A stretch of 64,000 nucleotides of DNA from Amoebophrya sp. A120 (GCA_905178155.1 CAJINV010000013.1:1740281-1804280), one strand, 5' to 3'; shown: positions 30,381 to 42,381, numbered from the stretch's first letter. Notes: generated by a model not told the origin, from the letters alone. Made by a program: numbers and translations.

Positions 30381-31164
30381 AGTGATTCTGAATCATCGGT
30401 GTAGAAAAACAGAGACTTTTCGCTACGGCAGATGTTAAATGAATTGAAGTTAGAGCTCCTTGCTAAGTTTATTGTTTAAAAGTGAGTCGAGTTCATCTTC
30501 ACCTTCTTGATGCATGTCTTGTAAAATTTTTTGTTTTCCAGCAGCAAGCGCATTTCAGTGTCAGTGTTTATAAAAATTTATGAATTTTATTTTCCATTTT
30601 ATCGGGCGGATAAGCTGGTGGAAAAGTTTTTACACAGTTTTTTTGGGAATAGGGTTCCCCATAGTGTCACAGTTCCTACGCCGCGTCATGTGCGGTAGAC
30701 TTATTTTCGGTTTACAACTACTGATGCCGTAGTATGTCATGTTTCTTGTCCCGAAAGCGATTGACTTTTCATCAATGCAATGTACGCGAAATAGCGACGT
30801 GAAAAAGCAACTGTACCTGTTACCGCGAACGAGCCTGCTGCTTGAGTGGGACCATATCAATGTTTTTTTGGGAAAAATCAAAAATGAATAGGAATACTCA
30901 GCACGGCAATGCGCAGCTTCTTTCTCATGTCAATATGATTTGTGTACGTCGAGTTTTGTGGTCGTGCGATGGTTGATGAGGCAAAAGCGCAAGGATGAAT
31001 GACGCCACGTTGCTGATGATGAAGATAAAACTACTTTGCGAAGTTTTGGTGTGAGAGAGTGACGCTGGTATGTGTCAGTCACAATGCGAATGCGTGTCAC
31101 AAGTTTGTCGGCTGTGATAATTAGAAAACAATGAGAGATAGATAAAAAGCACGCAAGTGTAAAG
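30381..31164. other. Spacer without recognised gene
   Basis: Contains short frames only, including 30630-30881 on the minus strand, with no motif. Probably UTRs of genes B and C. Confidence 0.4.
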
Positions 31165-33959
31165 ATGCAAAGAAGAGCTGCGTTCGCGGGCACTTCGCCC
31201 GTGGACCTGGATTTGGAAGCGACGGATATCACCGATATTCCGCTCATCGCAGTAAACGAGCTTCTTCTCGGTTTACCTCTTGAAGTGTTCGTCAAAACCG
31301 TCCGCCAGTTGCAGCAAACCACCCGAAAGGACTACGCAAAAGACCCGCAGAAAGGACATCTTCAGCCGAGTAATCTTCGCAACAAGACCCTCAGCTTGAT
31401 GATGCAAGCTTTCCAAGACGAGACTGCGAATCTCGTGCTGCAGCGGCAGGGACAGTCGAAAGAAGCGGAGAAACAACCATGGGTGTACGCCATGCCGGGA
31501 GAAACCGGTCCCGACTTGGTATCGGTTGACGGGTTTTTGGCTTTGGCCAACATGCGATGCAACAAATACTACAAGGAGGCGTTGTCTTCGCGGAAAAAAC
31601 GACCACTGGAGCATAGTAGTGAGCACTTCGCGAAAATTTTTGCAGAAGCCCTGTTGCGACCGCTGGAAGCGTGTGGGAAGGAGTCCGTGATTTTTGACGA
31701 CGTGAAGCTAGGACACGAGGTCGAAGCATCCGCCTTCCAGTGTTTCTGTATGAACTGCTGATGCGTCGCGCTCCTCTATCACGCACAGAAGCGCTTGTAT
31801 TGTACTAAACTACATATTTTTGTGATAGTTGTGTGATAGCGGAGCGTGACGCATTTGAGTTGCATACTGGACGGCTCTGGTTGGATCACTTTCACGGGGA
31901 ATGCTTGTATACTTATTTTTTTATAGTTGTATTCCAACTTCAGTTGAATTATTTTGGGAACAATATGTTTCGTGCACTTGTGAGCATTTCATGAGAATAG
32001 AATTTGTGGCTTGTTCAAATTGAGAAGGGATTTTACAAGCGCTCGCTTTTGCACGGCGACCGAGACCATATAGGGCAGTCTAAGAAATTTAAAGCTCGCG
32101 AAAATGCATCACTTTCTGCATAAAACACGCAAAGCAGAAATGTTGCGCTCCGGCAAAACAAAAAGCGCGCTACCTGGAAGCTAGCAAAGCTTCCAGAAGC
32201 GCGAGGGACGAATTTCTGCCAATGCTTACCCAAGACATGCGGCTGCTTTTCATGTTGCGCGCATTTTAGGAAATGACGTGCCGACATTGGCGTACTCAGT
32301 GCGCGCGCGCGTGTGCGCGGGCGCTTGCACATCGCCAGTCGCAAGCACAAAAACAAGCGCAATTTCAAGCATCAAAAAAAGCGCAAAAACTTGCGCAATT
32401 TTGAGCATATTTTCGCGCGCTTTTTCGCGCGCAAAAAAAAGCACGCGAACCGAGGCCATGCCATGCAGTCTAAGAAATTTTCAGGTAGTGCAAAATGCAT
32501 GGCTTTTTGCTGCGCAAAACAGAGCATAAAAGCGAGCACTTTTCACAGCGCAAAAAAAAGCGTCCACAAATAGAGCTCCCAAACTCCTAAAACTCTACTT
32601 GAGGGCGCTCTTGCAGTAGGGCATCTTGTGCATTTTCGCGTGCTTTAACGCGCGCTGCAACTTGATGCAGCGCAAAAAATTGCACATCATCACGTTGCAG
32701 CATGTGAAAAAGCATAAAAAATAGCGAAAAAAAGTAGCAGCTCCACGCCTGCGCGCGGATAGCGTGTCTTTGGCATGCAGCTGTTGTTTTTCAATGGTTT
32801 CGCGGCTGGAGATGGAAATCAAGCATTTGTTTGTGTCCAGGTTATTTCATTTTCCGCAACAAATGTGTTTGTGGGCTGTCGCCAGAGCCGAGCGTGCAAA
32901 TGTCGCAGCCACAAGCCGTGACATTTGTCTCTGGGCCTGATGGTCTGGAGAAATAGCAGTAATTCTATGTTTTCGCTTGTTCTGACACAACCATGCTGAA
33001 GCGTCAGCTTTAAATTCGTATTAAAATCTCAGATACTCCGGCGCGGAGCATCTCAGTCGTGGACCTTCTGACATGGTTTTTGCAATTCGGATCATCGAAG
33101 GTACTACTTCTGGCTGTGATGCAACAAAAAGCACGCTTTTTTGCATGACAAATTATGACGCTTTTCTTCAGTCCGATCATCGTACCATGACGCGTTCGAA
33201 GCTAATGCAAAAACTATATTTCCCAGGGGTTGGACCACATGGCAGATTTTTTCAACGCGGCGTACGCGGAAATTTTGGAAACCTGGCCAAAGGATCAAGC
33301 TGCGAGCTTGGGTATACTTCTTGAGCTTGGTTTGGTTGCATTTATGAAAAACATGCATTGTGATTTGTCATGCATGCTTTATAATTTTTCGAAACAAATC
33401 AGGTTGCCAGTTGGTCGACAAGACGCCGGCGATCGTCACGATTGGAGAGCCCGGTCGACACAACAAGCCGTTCGATCAACTAATCCACTGGTGTGCGGCT
33501 CCCTACAATCCAAAACTCAAACCGAACCTCGAACAATCGCGGATCATCCTGGTTTGGGGATACCTGTGCTGGTTAATGGAGGTGGTGAAGGTGAGCCAGA
33601 TGATGTGGAGCAGGTATGGAAAGCCGATTGGAGTCGCATTGGACGGTGTGCGACTCGGCGGTCGCGAATTTGTCCAGACGAGAATCAGAGGTCCGTGGTT
33701 AGACGAAGTCGACGAATTCTTCACCCTCAACCTCTTCGTCGTCGCGATGCCGGAAGCTAGCTTTGCAGAAATCAAGAAATTTTTGAAGCGATTGGACCAG
33801 GCGGATTACTCCTTCTCGTACCAGGAAAAGAAATATTCTTGCTGGATGTCGGCGCTGTTGCAAATCCTGGCAGCGCTTTGCGGTTGGGGTCGAATAGTTG
33901 GGGCCGGCGCGATGGATGATCATTTTGCTTCCTTTTTCTCTCGGATTTCTCCAACCTAA
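31165..33959 (+). CDS. Unrecognised gene C (five exons, 443 aa)
   Basis: Exons 31165-31739, 31860-31906, 33033-33100, 33227-33311 and 33403-33959 join in frame with GT-AG borders. The start is MQRRAAFAGTSPVDLDLEAT with an AAAG-ATG context. The middle reads ILDGSGWITFTGNA, then SISVVDLLTWFLQFGSSK and DHMADFFNAAYAEILETW; the last exon has ATP-free but well-structured sequence (PAIVTIGEPGRHNKPFDQL; RIILVWGYLCWLMEVVKVSQ; PIGVALDGVRLGGREFVQTR). No signal peptide. I cannot name the family; the alternation of hydrophobic strands and helices suggests a globular domain. Intron 1 contains a short inverted-repeat element and intron 2 is unusually long (1,126 nt) with internal duplications. Choice of the exon 1 donor is the least certain splice. 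Confidence 0.6.
31749..31866 (+). mobile_element. Short inverted-repeat element in gene C (118 bp)
   Basis: Left end TATGAACTGCTGATGCGTCG pairs with the reverse complement of the right end, TATGCAACTCAAATGCGTCA; the next bases (CGCTCC, CTATCAC) also match. CTG flanks both sides. It follows the TAT...ATA pattern of the introners, but exact excision does not keep the frame, so the intron borders lie a few bases outside. Confidence 0.6.
32070..32520. repeat. Direct duplication inside the long intron of gene C
   Basis: GCAGTCTAAGAAATTT occurs near 32077 and again near 32465, each followed by a similar stretch containing AAAATGCAT and GCATAAAA words. The interval is rich in GCGCGC and GCGCAAAAA. 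Confidence 0.5.
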
Positions 33960-35637
33960 GAAATTTTTTTAGCCACCACGCACCGAGGCCGGGCCCACCG
34001 AGCAGAATTGTCCAGGGTCTCGCCTGTGCGGCCCCAAAAAGAAGCGGCGTCGCACATGTTGGGCCGCTTGCGGTTGCGCCGGTGCTCTTGGGGGCCCGGC
34101 CGCCGCGCTGGGTTGTGGCATTGCGGGGGCCCTTGCGGAGGGGCAGTGGGGTGTTGGCGCGGTCGGTCCAGGCCGCGCAGGCGCCCACCTGGCGCGGGGG
34201 CCTGGCGCAAACTGGCCAGCCGAGGCCGGGAGCCGAAATGAAGCAGGAGGAAAGGGGGGCGCGGGTCCTTGCATGGGCCACACTGGGGAGGGGAGAGGTC
34301 GCGGCCAAGCTTGGTAGAGCGCGTGAAGCGCGGGCGTCCGTCCCATGCCAGGCAAGGAGCACCGAAGCTGGGAGGAGACACAGAGCACAGGATCCATGCT
34401 CGGCCGGGGGCCTGCGGCCCGCAACCAGCGGGGCGCCCCCGCGAAGGCAGGGATCGGCGCGGCGCCTTCGCCATGTCCCGGGCGGGCTCATTTCGCGTCC
34501 AATATCCCCGGTCCCCTTTCTGAATCCCGGCGCCCCAGTTTTCGCCGTCCTTCCGAAGAAGGGTCGCGCGAAAACTTATGATCATCATTTTCTTCAGATT
34601 TTCTCATTATTTTCTCACCATTTTCTCATCATTTTGTCCAGCCGACAAAATGATGAGGTCGCTATAACCGTGGTCGTTAGCTCGTGGAACGGACAAAATA
34701 ATGGGTGTGTGTTTGAGAAAATAACTAGAAAATCTGAAGAAAATAATTTGTAAGATTTTTCATAATTTTCTCCTGTTCTTTCCGAGGTCCCGGACAAGAA
34801 GTTCCGGGCGCCGGGAGAAAATCTGGAGAAAATTGTGACAAAATGATCGCCCAGAAAACGGCCCCCGCCGAATCGCCCCGCGCGGGTGTTTTGGTTGGGG
34901 CACACAAGGGGCCCGGCGCACCGGCGCCATCCCGAGCGCCTTCCCTGCTTCGCGTCTGGGCTAGCTGGCTCTTCTGCCGGCGTGGCACTTCTACGGCCAA
35001 ATAGCCTGCGTTCTTCGGTCGGCCCCACTTAAATTGAGAGGCAACCGCTAACAAAGAAACAACCAGGGGCCAAAATACACACGCACCGAGCGCCCGCGGG
35101 CCTCCGTTTGGGTGGCCCCGCCCCCTCCCCAGTCTCCCGGCCTCTTTTGCCTGCGCAACCCCAGCCCCCCGGTGCGTCCGGCTTGGCGACCGGCCGTCTG
35201 CCTACGGCGCATCACGGCCCAACCCGCGGCGGCTTTATGTTTTAGAGATCAGGCCGGTGTGGCGACATGATCCCGGCAGGAGTTGGCGCGGCCCGCTGTT
35301 TTTGCCGGGCCGAATTTCCGTGCGAAGGCTTGGGGCCGCGCCTTCATCTAGCGGGCGCCGGGCGCTCTCGGGGTCCCGGGGTGGAAAAGTTTTTTTTTCA
35401 AAGAAAAACCGAAGAAATCCGGCAGCAATCTGGGTTGCGTCATTCATCAAACCACGCCGGCCCCAAGAATAGGAGTTGACCAACCCTGCTGCTTCGCCAT
35501 GGATAAATGCAGCGGAAACAGTTACCCGGCTTGGAGAAGTGAACGGGGAGATGTATGAAACAAATTACTCACGTTCTGCCCACGTGCATATTTAGCATAT
35601 TGCAAGCGGTTGTTTTTTGATGCGGATGCGCTACAGA
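33960..35637. other. GC-rich spacer between genes C and D
   Basis: Two GC-rich segments (33960-34560 and 34850-35400) flank an AT-rich centre. Frames are open on both strands, the longest being 239 codons on minus at 33772-34491, with Pro/Arg/Ala-rich products lacking motifs. CACGCACCGAG occurs near the start of both segments (33973 and 35082). Confidence 0.45.
34587..34744. repeat. Inverted repeat, 31-bp arms
   Basis: Arms 34587-34617 and 34714-34744 start ATTTTCTTCAGATTTTCT on opposite strands and differ at three positions in the middle. GACAAAAT words recur inside and just after (34638, 34692, 34837). Could be the ends of a 158-bp foldback element. Confidence 0.75.
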
Positions 35638-35737
35638 CTAGAACGGAGTAATTTTTTTCGCTGGATATTCTCCGTCGATCTGCATCTATGATGTTCCCCA
35701 TGATGAAAACAGACAGTCGGCGAAGGTGGCGGACAAA

Positions 35738-38546
35738 ATGTTACCAGTCAAATTAAAACGATTGTACCGATTGCGGTCCACTTCTAGCGGCATGCACAGC
35801 GTGAAATTTTCCGATTTTTTTGGGGCAGTGGTGGAAAAGTGCGATAGCGATGACATAATCCGTCTTGTGGGGGAATTTCGCGAAGATTTAGAAGCCGAGC
35901 TGAACACATCCGACGACGCGGATGATTTTCCGCAAAAAGTGAAAGAGCGGTGCAAGCAGATCCGTAGCGAGCTGGGGAATTTCGCCGCGAAGGAGCGGTT
36001 CTGCCAGCAAGATTATACTTGCTATTTCGCAAAACGGGGGTGGACGACGTTGCGGTTCGCTTTTCGTGCTTTCTTGTACATCGAGAATCCGCGGCGATCC
36101 AGCTTGGAAAACGAAATTTTCGTGTCCGCGCCAAAAGACGGTCGACCGGCGCTGATATTGTGGAAGGACTTGAGTCTTGACCTGACGCTGGCGAAGGCGA
36201 TGGGTGATAATCTTCCTTTCAAGGCCAAACGACAGCCGGCGGATGAGAAAGAAGAAAGTACTTTTTGCGTATTTGTTTACAATGTGCATGACAAATTACA
36301 TCTACGTACAAATCAGATGCATTATCGCGCTCACAATGTGCATGACAAACAGATATTACGCATTACAAACAGGTGTTTTGAAAGACGAGGACCCGGGTTC
36401 TTCTTCTGACGATGACGACGAGAACCGGCACGATAAAGCATTGCTGAAATCGGAAAACAAGAAAGCAAAAAAGACGTGGGATTTTGCGAAAGATACCGTT
36501 GAGGTGGCCGACATGGTCGAGACAGATGAAAACTGGGCCCTTGCGGACTGGGTGAAAGAATTGGACGAAAAGAAGCGAAAACGCAAACAGGACGAGTTGA
36601 AGAACTTGATGGAGGAGCAGCTTATCCAGCTTGGACCCGCAGACAACCCAAACGCCATCATCTCAATCCACACGACCCTAGCAGATGAGTCAATCCGCAT
36701 GAGCGCCCTCATCGTGGAACTGGCGAAGCGGAGCAGTTTGTTCTACCACGGTGCGACGATCGCAATCGGGTGGGTCAACTTGAACGCCCACGGTGCGTTC
36801 TACTCCCAATCGCCATCGATGTTGGCGGATACTGCAGCCTGGTTCAGTGCTTTTCTTGAGGTGGATTTGCAGCGCTCTCTCCGTCTCAACGACGAGGAAC
36901 AATTCGGGGACATCTTCGGAGCCACTTTCTACTGGGTATTTTTTGTTTGCGGTTCTGCATGACCAAAAGGATAGTTTTTTGCATTCCAAAAATATATCCG
37001 CGTGCTGCTGCCTTCCAAAACTTTTATTTTTTTGCTCGTGCACAAAAGATTAAACGGCGCTTGCAAATTAAACTTGTTTGCATGTTTGAGTTGCAGCTTT
37101 TTCATATACCAAAATAATCAGGTCATGCGGAAGGCGATCAAAACGCAACAGTTGCGTTTATCGCAAGAAAAACGGATGCTGATGTACGGCCAGAAACCGG
37201 GGCTCAGCCTCTCGCTTGGCGATTTTCTTACCCTGCCGGAAGGTTTGCAAGGATGGAAAAGCTCGGTGGCCGAGTTGCTCCGAGACCGCCAGTTCTACTT
37301 GAAAACCGAAAACAAGTCCTTCGTTCCGTTTCTGACCGACACCCCGTGCAAATTTCTGCGTCCCGCGGACAAGAAAGCACACTGCAATGAGTTCACTTCA
37401 CCGCACAAAATTCCCTGCTACACGCATTTCCGGGAGAGGACCGTACTGGACAGCTACGAGTTCGAGTCGCAGTTGCTGGCCAAAATTCTGGAGGTGAAAT
37501 CGTTGAAGAAGAACCCGATCGCGTCGAAGTTGATCAACTGCCTCGGAAAGCAGGAAAACAGCTTTTTGATCCGGACCTGGATGAAGATCTACGAAACGAA
37601 GGGTGAACAGGACGCGCAGAACTTCCTGGAGCTTTTTCCCCCGGCATTAATTCCGAGCACGCGCGACATTGAGGCCTACGGGGGAATATTGTCCAAAACA
37701 AGCCGCAAGAACAACAACGCGGGGATTATGCAAAAGGTATAGACTATTTTGCTGCGATGGCTGTAAAGTTTCTACTTCGTATGCTTGCATCCGACTTTCA
37801 AAATAGCAGTGCTGCATAACAAGTTTCAAACATTACAGACATCGCAGTGGGCCCTGCAGGAAGCAGCAATTTCGACTTGGGTGCCGCCGTTTCGCGCATA
37901 CGATGCGCAGTCGGATTTGCTTACACGGAAAGGCTGCATGGACTCCAACAGCGTCCTGGACGGACGGCAGCTGCTGGAAAATGAGAACGACATCGACTAC
38001 GACGCGGTTTTGGATATGTGTTTTCCGGACGGCGGAAGGTTTGAAGATATGGCTACGCTGAGAGCGCCAAGCGACATCATGCGGACTTTGAACCGTTTGA
38101 AAATTGGGGAAAAAACGTGGAACAACGACCCGAAACCGGAAATCCAGAAGCAATTGAAGCTGACTACGAATTACCCGAAACTAGAAGACGTGATGAGTGA
38201 ACTGAAACAATTTATGAACCTCGACCACGCGAAGCACGGTTTAACACCAGAAGAAATCCAGGAATTTTTGAAGTGGAAAACCAGCACGCCGTCGCTGCAC
38301 GAAAGGCGGATTGCCGAAGCAGTGATCGATGAAAATCACACAGACATAATGCAAGGCACCCCCGGGTTCCAGGAATCTTGTAAGCGGGGCCGGTTGCAAT
38401 GCTTGCACTTGTTTTTCGTGTTGCGCCAGTACACCGAGATGAAGAAGCCCCTGATCATCGAGGTGCACCTCTACGGAAAGCGTTCGCGGATCATGCAGGT
38501 TCTAGCCGTGAGTCTCAAGCTGCAGGTGGTGATCGGGATTGTTTGA
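35738..38546 (+). CDS. Unrecognised gene D (four exons, about 801 aa)
   Basis: Exons 35738-36257, 36373-36935, 37122-37736 and 37839-38546 join in frame; all introns are GT-AG and 102-186 nt long. The first in-frame ATG gives MLPVKLKRLYRLRSTSSGM, but the frame is open back to 35641 and reads naturally there (GYSPSICIYDVPHDENRQSA), so an upstream exon or non-ATG region may belong to it. Notable parts: SSSDDDDENRHDKALLKSEN acidic linker, KELDEKKRKRKQDELKNLME charged helix, SALIVELAKRSSLFYHGATI, and a long alpha-helical C-terminal half. No membrane segment or enzymatic motif is evident. Gene C ends and gene D begins on opposite sides of a GC-rich spacer. Confidence 0.6.
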
Positions 38547-39742
38547 GGCCGGCGGATCTGATGAGGAGAATCGTCCGGATTTCCTCGGGATTTCTTAAGA
38601 TTCCCGAAAAATTTTCAAGCTTGGGCACTCCTTGGGCCCTTTTAGGCTGTCCGATTTTGACGCGTCAGGCCTTTGGGGGCGGATTTGGGTCCTTTTGGTA
38701 GTCGTCCGGCCATTTTAGGCCGTTGGTGGGTGTTTGGGGTCCTTTTGGGCTGTCGCTGGGGGCTGTTTCTATTGCGAAACTGTTACGAAACTGTTAGACC
38801 GCGCAGGACTGTTGCCCAAGGGCAAGAAGAAGAGCGACAAGCTGCAGCCACAGGCCCCACTGGGCGACACGCTTTTCGAGGAGCCCGCAGCGGCGGCCGC
38901 CGCAAATGTAGCGCAGGTGGCTGCTGCTGCTGCGTGAGGACGTACCTGAAGACGGCGCTGAAGATGTGGCCTCGCTTTTCGCTTTTGCGTTTAGAACGGA
39001 AAAAAAAAAGACCTTCCGTCTTGGTCGCGGGATATCTTTTGGATAGCTTTTGTCTGGTCCTGAGATTTCCCAGGATTTCTCCTGGGATTTCTTAGGATTT
39101 CTCAGGATTTCTCTTAGGATTTCAATTACTAAGTGGCGGAAGCTCTCCGCCAGATATCTTTTTTTTGTGCGATGGTGGCTACTCCGGAGCACTCAAGGAG
39201 AGACGCCCGGGAGGTCAGAAGTGGCGCCATTTTGACTTGTCAAAAGTGATGCCTTTTGCTTCACGGAATGCATCCGAGTGATGGGATTTTGCATTTTAGT
39301 GATGGGATAGGATTTGCGTTTTTGCATTTTGGTGATGAGATAGGGTCTGCATTTGAGTACTTTTTGCATTATTTAAAGTGGCGGAGTGTGATGGACCGAA
39401 TTTGCATGATCACGCGCGAGAAAGTGCGACGCCTCTCGGGGAGATTGTTTTTTGCGTTTTGAATTTGCACGCGGGCACCCCTTGCGGTGTTGGAGCGGTT
39501 CTGATATCGTAAAACGCGCGCGCAATCACGAAAATTGTGGCGACGCATCTAGCTAGCTAGCCGTCGCCATGTCATTTTATCGGTTCGGCATATGTGTTGA
39601 TCGGGGGCGGTGCGGCGTGATTTGTTTTGTTACTTGAGAGAAAATTGGAACTCGGAAAATTGAAAGAAATCTCAAGAAATCCGGGACGCGGGGGCCATCA
39701 GAGCCCGCCCGTCTCAAGATTGTGTTGAATGAAGACAAAGCA
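38547..39742. other. Repetitive spacer with possible orphan exons
   Basis: 38590-38760 has repeated GGTCCTTTTGG and TTTTAGGC words, and 39060-39125 repeats AGGATTTCT. The frame ending at 38935 reads KGKKKSDKLQPQAPLGDTLF then an Ala-rich tail and looks like a C-terminal exon, perhaps an alternative end of gene D. The frame of gene E is open back to 39637 (KIERNLKKSGTRGPSEPARL) with no ATG, suggesting an upstream exon border there. Confidence 0.35.
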
Positions 39743-42381
39743 ATGCTTTACGAGAAGGACTTGCTCAGCAAGGGGGAAAAATTCAATGCTGGCGAGGACA
39801 TGGTAGGAGATGAGCCCGCAACCGGTCTCCAGCCCTCTCACCACCACCAGTTCGAGCGGTCCTGTCGCGTTATCAGTGGCGAGGGCGTCGGAAAGTGGCG
39901 AAGTGCTTTACTCTACCAAGTGCACAAGTTTTATTTTTCTTTGCTAACAAGAACGACATTTGTGAATTTGTAATGCGAAGTTGTTATGCATCATGGCGTA
40001 TTTTTCCTATTTCAAATAGCGGCGAGGTTTTCTAATTTTCTAATGCAGCTGGCACATGTTTGTTTTCTATTTATCAGCGCTGTACCTGTTCCCAATATTT
40101 TCACAACAAAAAATCACCAGACTTCTCTCGTGCGTTTAAATCGACCTACGACGGCGATGTCGCGGAGCGGTTCAGGGACTGGAATCAGGCGCGTCACAGT
40201 GTGGAGCTGTGCTATCCCAGGAGCCACCACTGCTACACCATTCCGTTTCCGACAAATTTGAACCACCGGTGCTCGCGGTTGAAGGCGTTATTCATTACAT
40301 CTTCCAGGATCGACATGCTCACCAACAAGTACATCCAGGAGCTGCGAATTATCCGCGACGCCAGGTACAAAGTTTTCAACAGACAGCGGGTGCGGATCAG
40401 TTTCTTCTTTGACGCAGAACAATTCCGACCACTCGAAGCGGCAATACAGGCAGGATTTGGCATCATTTCGAACCCCACCGGAGCCAACAGCAACAAATTA
40501 GCCGATCTGAAGTCGACCTGTGAGTACCTTTTGATGGACGAAGCGAAGCGATTTTTCAACTTCAATCCCGACATGGACGGGAAGCAGTGCTTTGAACCCT
40601 GGGAATTTTGGCGGCTTTTGGACTACAGCAGTTGCGTCGAGCGCGACCAGCTCCTGCAGGATGTGCTCGAAGAGCGCGCCCGACCCTTCCGCACGGAAGT
40701 GGATCCGCAGCAAGACGTCGACCCGAGCCTCCAGGCGGAGAATGAAAAGGACCAGAGTCAACCCCTTGACGACTACCGTGTTGATGTGAAATTTCGGCAC
40801 ATGATCCGCAAGCCAGCCACAGCGTCCGACTCGGAGAAGAAGAGGCTGCTCGAAGGGATTTTTTTTGATGCCCCGGAAGGCATCACCGAGCAGCAAATTC
40901 AAAACCAACAGCAACCGATTTACGCCGTGGACTACCACAAAGACAAATCGCGAAAGCCGGAGAAAAACTGGGGGCCGGACCAGCTGCTGGTGTTCTTCCG
41001 CAGGGCGCTAAAAGATATCGATCAAGTGGAACACATCCGGGACATCTTCTTTTGCTTGTGCTACGGAGAATACGAAGGAGAGAGGATTCTGACAAAACAG
41101 GGAGTTTTCAAAAACGACGTGCATAAAGCGGGCCCAGTTAGCACTATGGCGCTGTCGTGCAAAATGTTTGCGAAAAAGGTGTGCGACCTGATGGGAATAG
41201 CAAACAAGCAGTCCGTTTCTCGCGATGTTCAGCATCACGCGCAGCTAAAGATCGAACAGGAAATTTTGAAAAAGGCAAAGGAACCGCTGCAACCGGAACC
41301 CGCTGCCGATCCGGATGAGATGCAGGTCAACGCAAAAAAGATTCTCGAGGCATCTATCGGACTATTTGGGGTGGCGGGGAAATCAGTAGTTGCCGATCTG
41401 GTATTGCTATAGTTTTTCTGTATTACAGCTTGTCACCTATGCGTCGTTTTCTTTTTGTGCTGTGCAAATGAGTGTTTGGAATATTGGAGCATGACAAATT
41501 CTAAACTACACTATGAAGGTTGACACCACCGCGCAGCCCGTGCCACCGGTCGCGGAAGCCGAAGGTCCAAACTACGGAGTGTAAATCTGGCCACGGGTTG
41601 AACTTGTCTTGCTTTGTATTATTTGTGATGCTGAAAAAGATAACTTTGTAATGCAAAAAGTACACTCTTCAACATTTTCAAAAACAACCCGTGGCTGCTG
41701 TTTAGCATGGATACGACGGACACTATTAAAAAGGAACCGAAGTCGGTGGGACGTGAAAAATATGAGGAGCAGCTGAAACAACTACGACTCAAGTACGCGT
41801 CGGGGAAATTCAAAGCGCAGGTCGACCACAGCAGCGAGATTTTTCATAAGGAGTTGGATCTAGTGAAGCTCCACCAAAAATACAAGGACGCCGAATACTC
41901 GGGGGTTTGCGACGGCTGCGGGGAGGAGATTTTGGTGTACAAAAAAACCTTTCTTTCCGGCGGTGGCCCGTGCCTCTCCTTCAAAGAAGCCCACAAAAAC
42001 AACTGGCGGGCCGTGCAGTTGGGACCACAGTCTCACCGTATTAAGCCCGGATTTGACGAAAAACCGATGTGCTACTGTGGCTTTTGGAGATTTGGGCACA
42101 TTTACGAAGGGGAGTCGATGACCTGTGTGGAAATCTCCGACGACCAATTGTTCAACTGCGCGACTTTAACGGCCAAAGCGCGGCGCCGCGAAGACGTGAA
42201 TTCCAAGTGTAATTGTGATGGTGATTTGAAGGTTGTTGAGAAAGACCTACCGAGGTTGCAGCAGAAGTTTACGTACACGAAAGTAAAAAAAGACGACTGG
42301 CAACTAGCTGAAGATGACAGCACTTTCTTTGATGCTCCCCTGCCCTCGACCAAGGAACTGGACAAAAATGTTTTCAAGTAG
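39743..42381 (+). CDS. Unrecognised gene E with C-terminal Cys-pair domain (four exons, about 745 aa)
   Basis: Exons 39743-39919, 40078-41400, 41519-41580 and 41706-42381 join in frame with GT-AG borders. From the ATG at 39743 the product starts MLYEKDLLSKGEKFNAGEDM. The large second exon is mixed alpha/beta without a named motif (RVRISFFFDAEQFRPLEAAI; KSTCEYLLMDEAKRFFNFNP). The last exon has a Cys-rich part: CDGCGEE, then MCYCGFWRFGH, then KCNCDGD, which could bind zinc. Exon 3 is only 62 nt, bracketed by two short introns, the second of which has terminal inverted repeats. No signal peptide or membrane segment. Family unknown. Confidence 0.6.
41582..41704 (+). mobile_element. Introner-like element forming the last intron of gene E
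   Basis: TAAATCTGGCCACGGGTTG at the left is matched by the reverse complement of CAACCCGTGGCTGCTGTTTA at the right (GCCACGGGTTG perfect). The element fills almost exactly the GT-AG intron 41581-41705. No clear target duplication. Confidence 0.6.

Noticed and set aside
33033-33228. Non-canonical splice in gene C joining I-I-E to G-L-D-H-M
   Set aside because: Reading the exon in the frame SISVVDLLTWFLQFGSSK allows a canonical GT-AG intron 33101-33226 and also fits the upstream junction.
33772-34588. Minus-strand frames of 239 and 210 codons
   Set aside because: Low stop density in GC-rich DNA; products rich in Pro, Arg and Ala with no motif, and one overlaps the last exon of gene C.
39743-41400. 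Reverse transcriptase or transposase in gene E
   Set aside because: No YxDD box, DDE triad or integrase zinc finger could be seen in the joined product.
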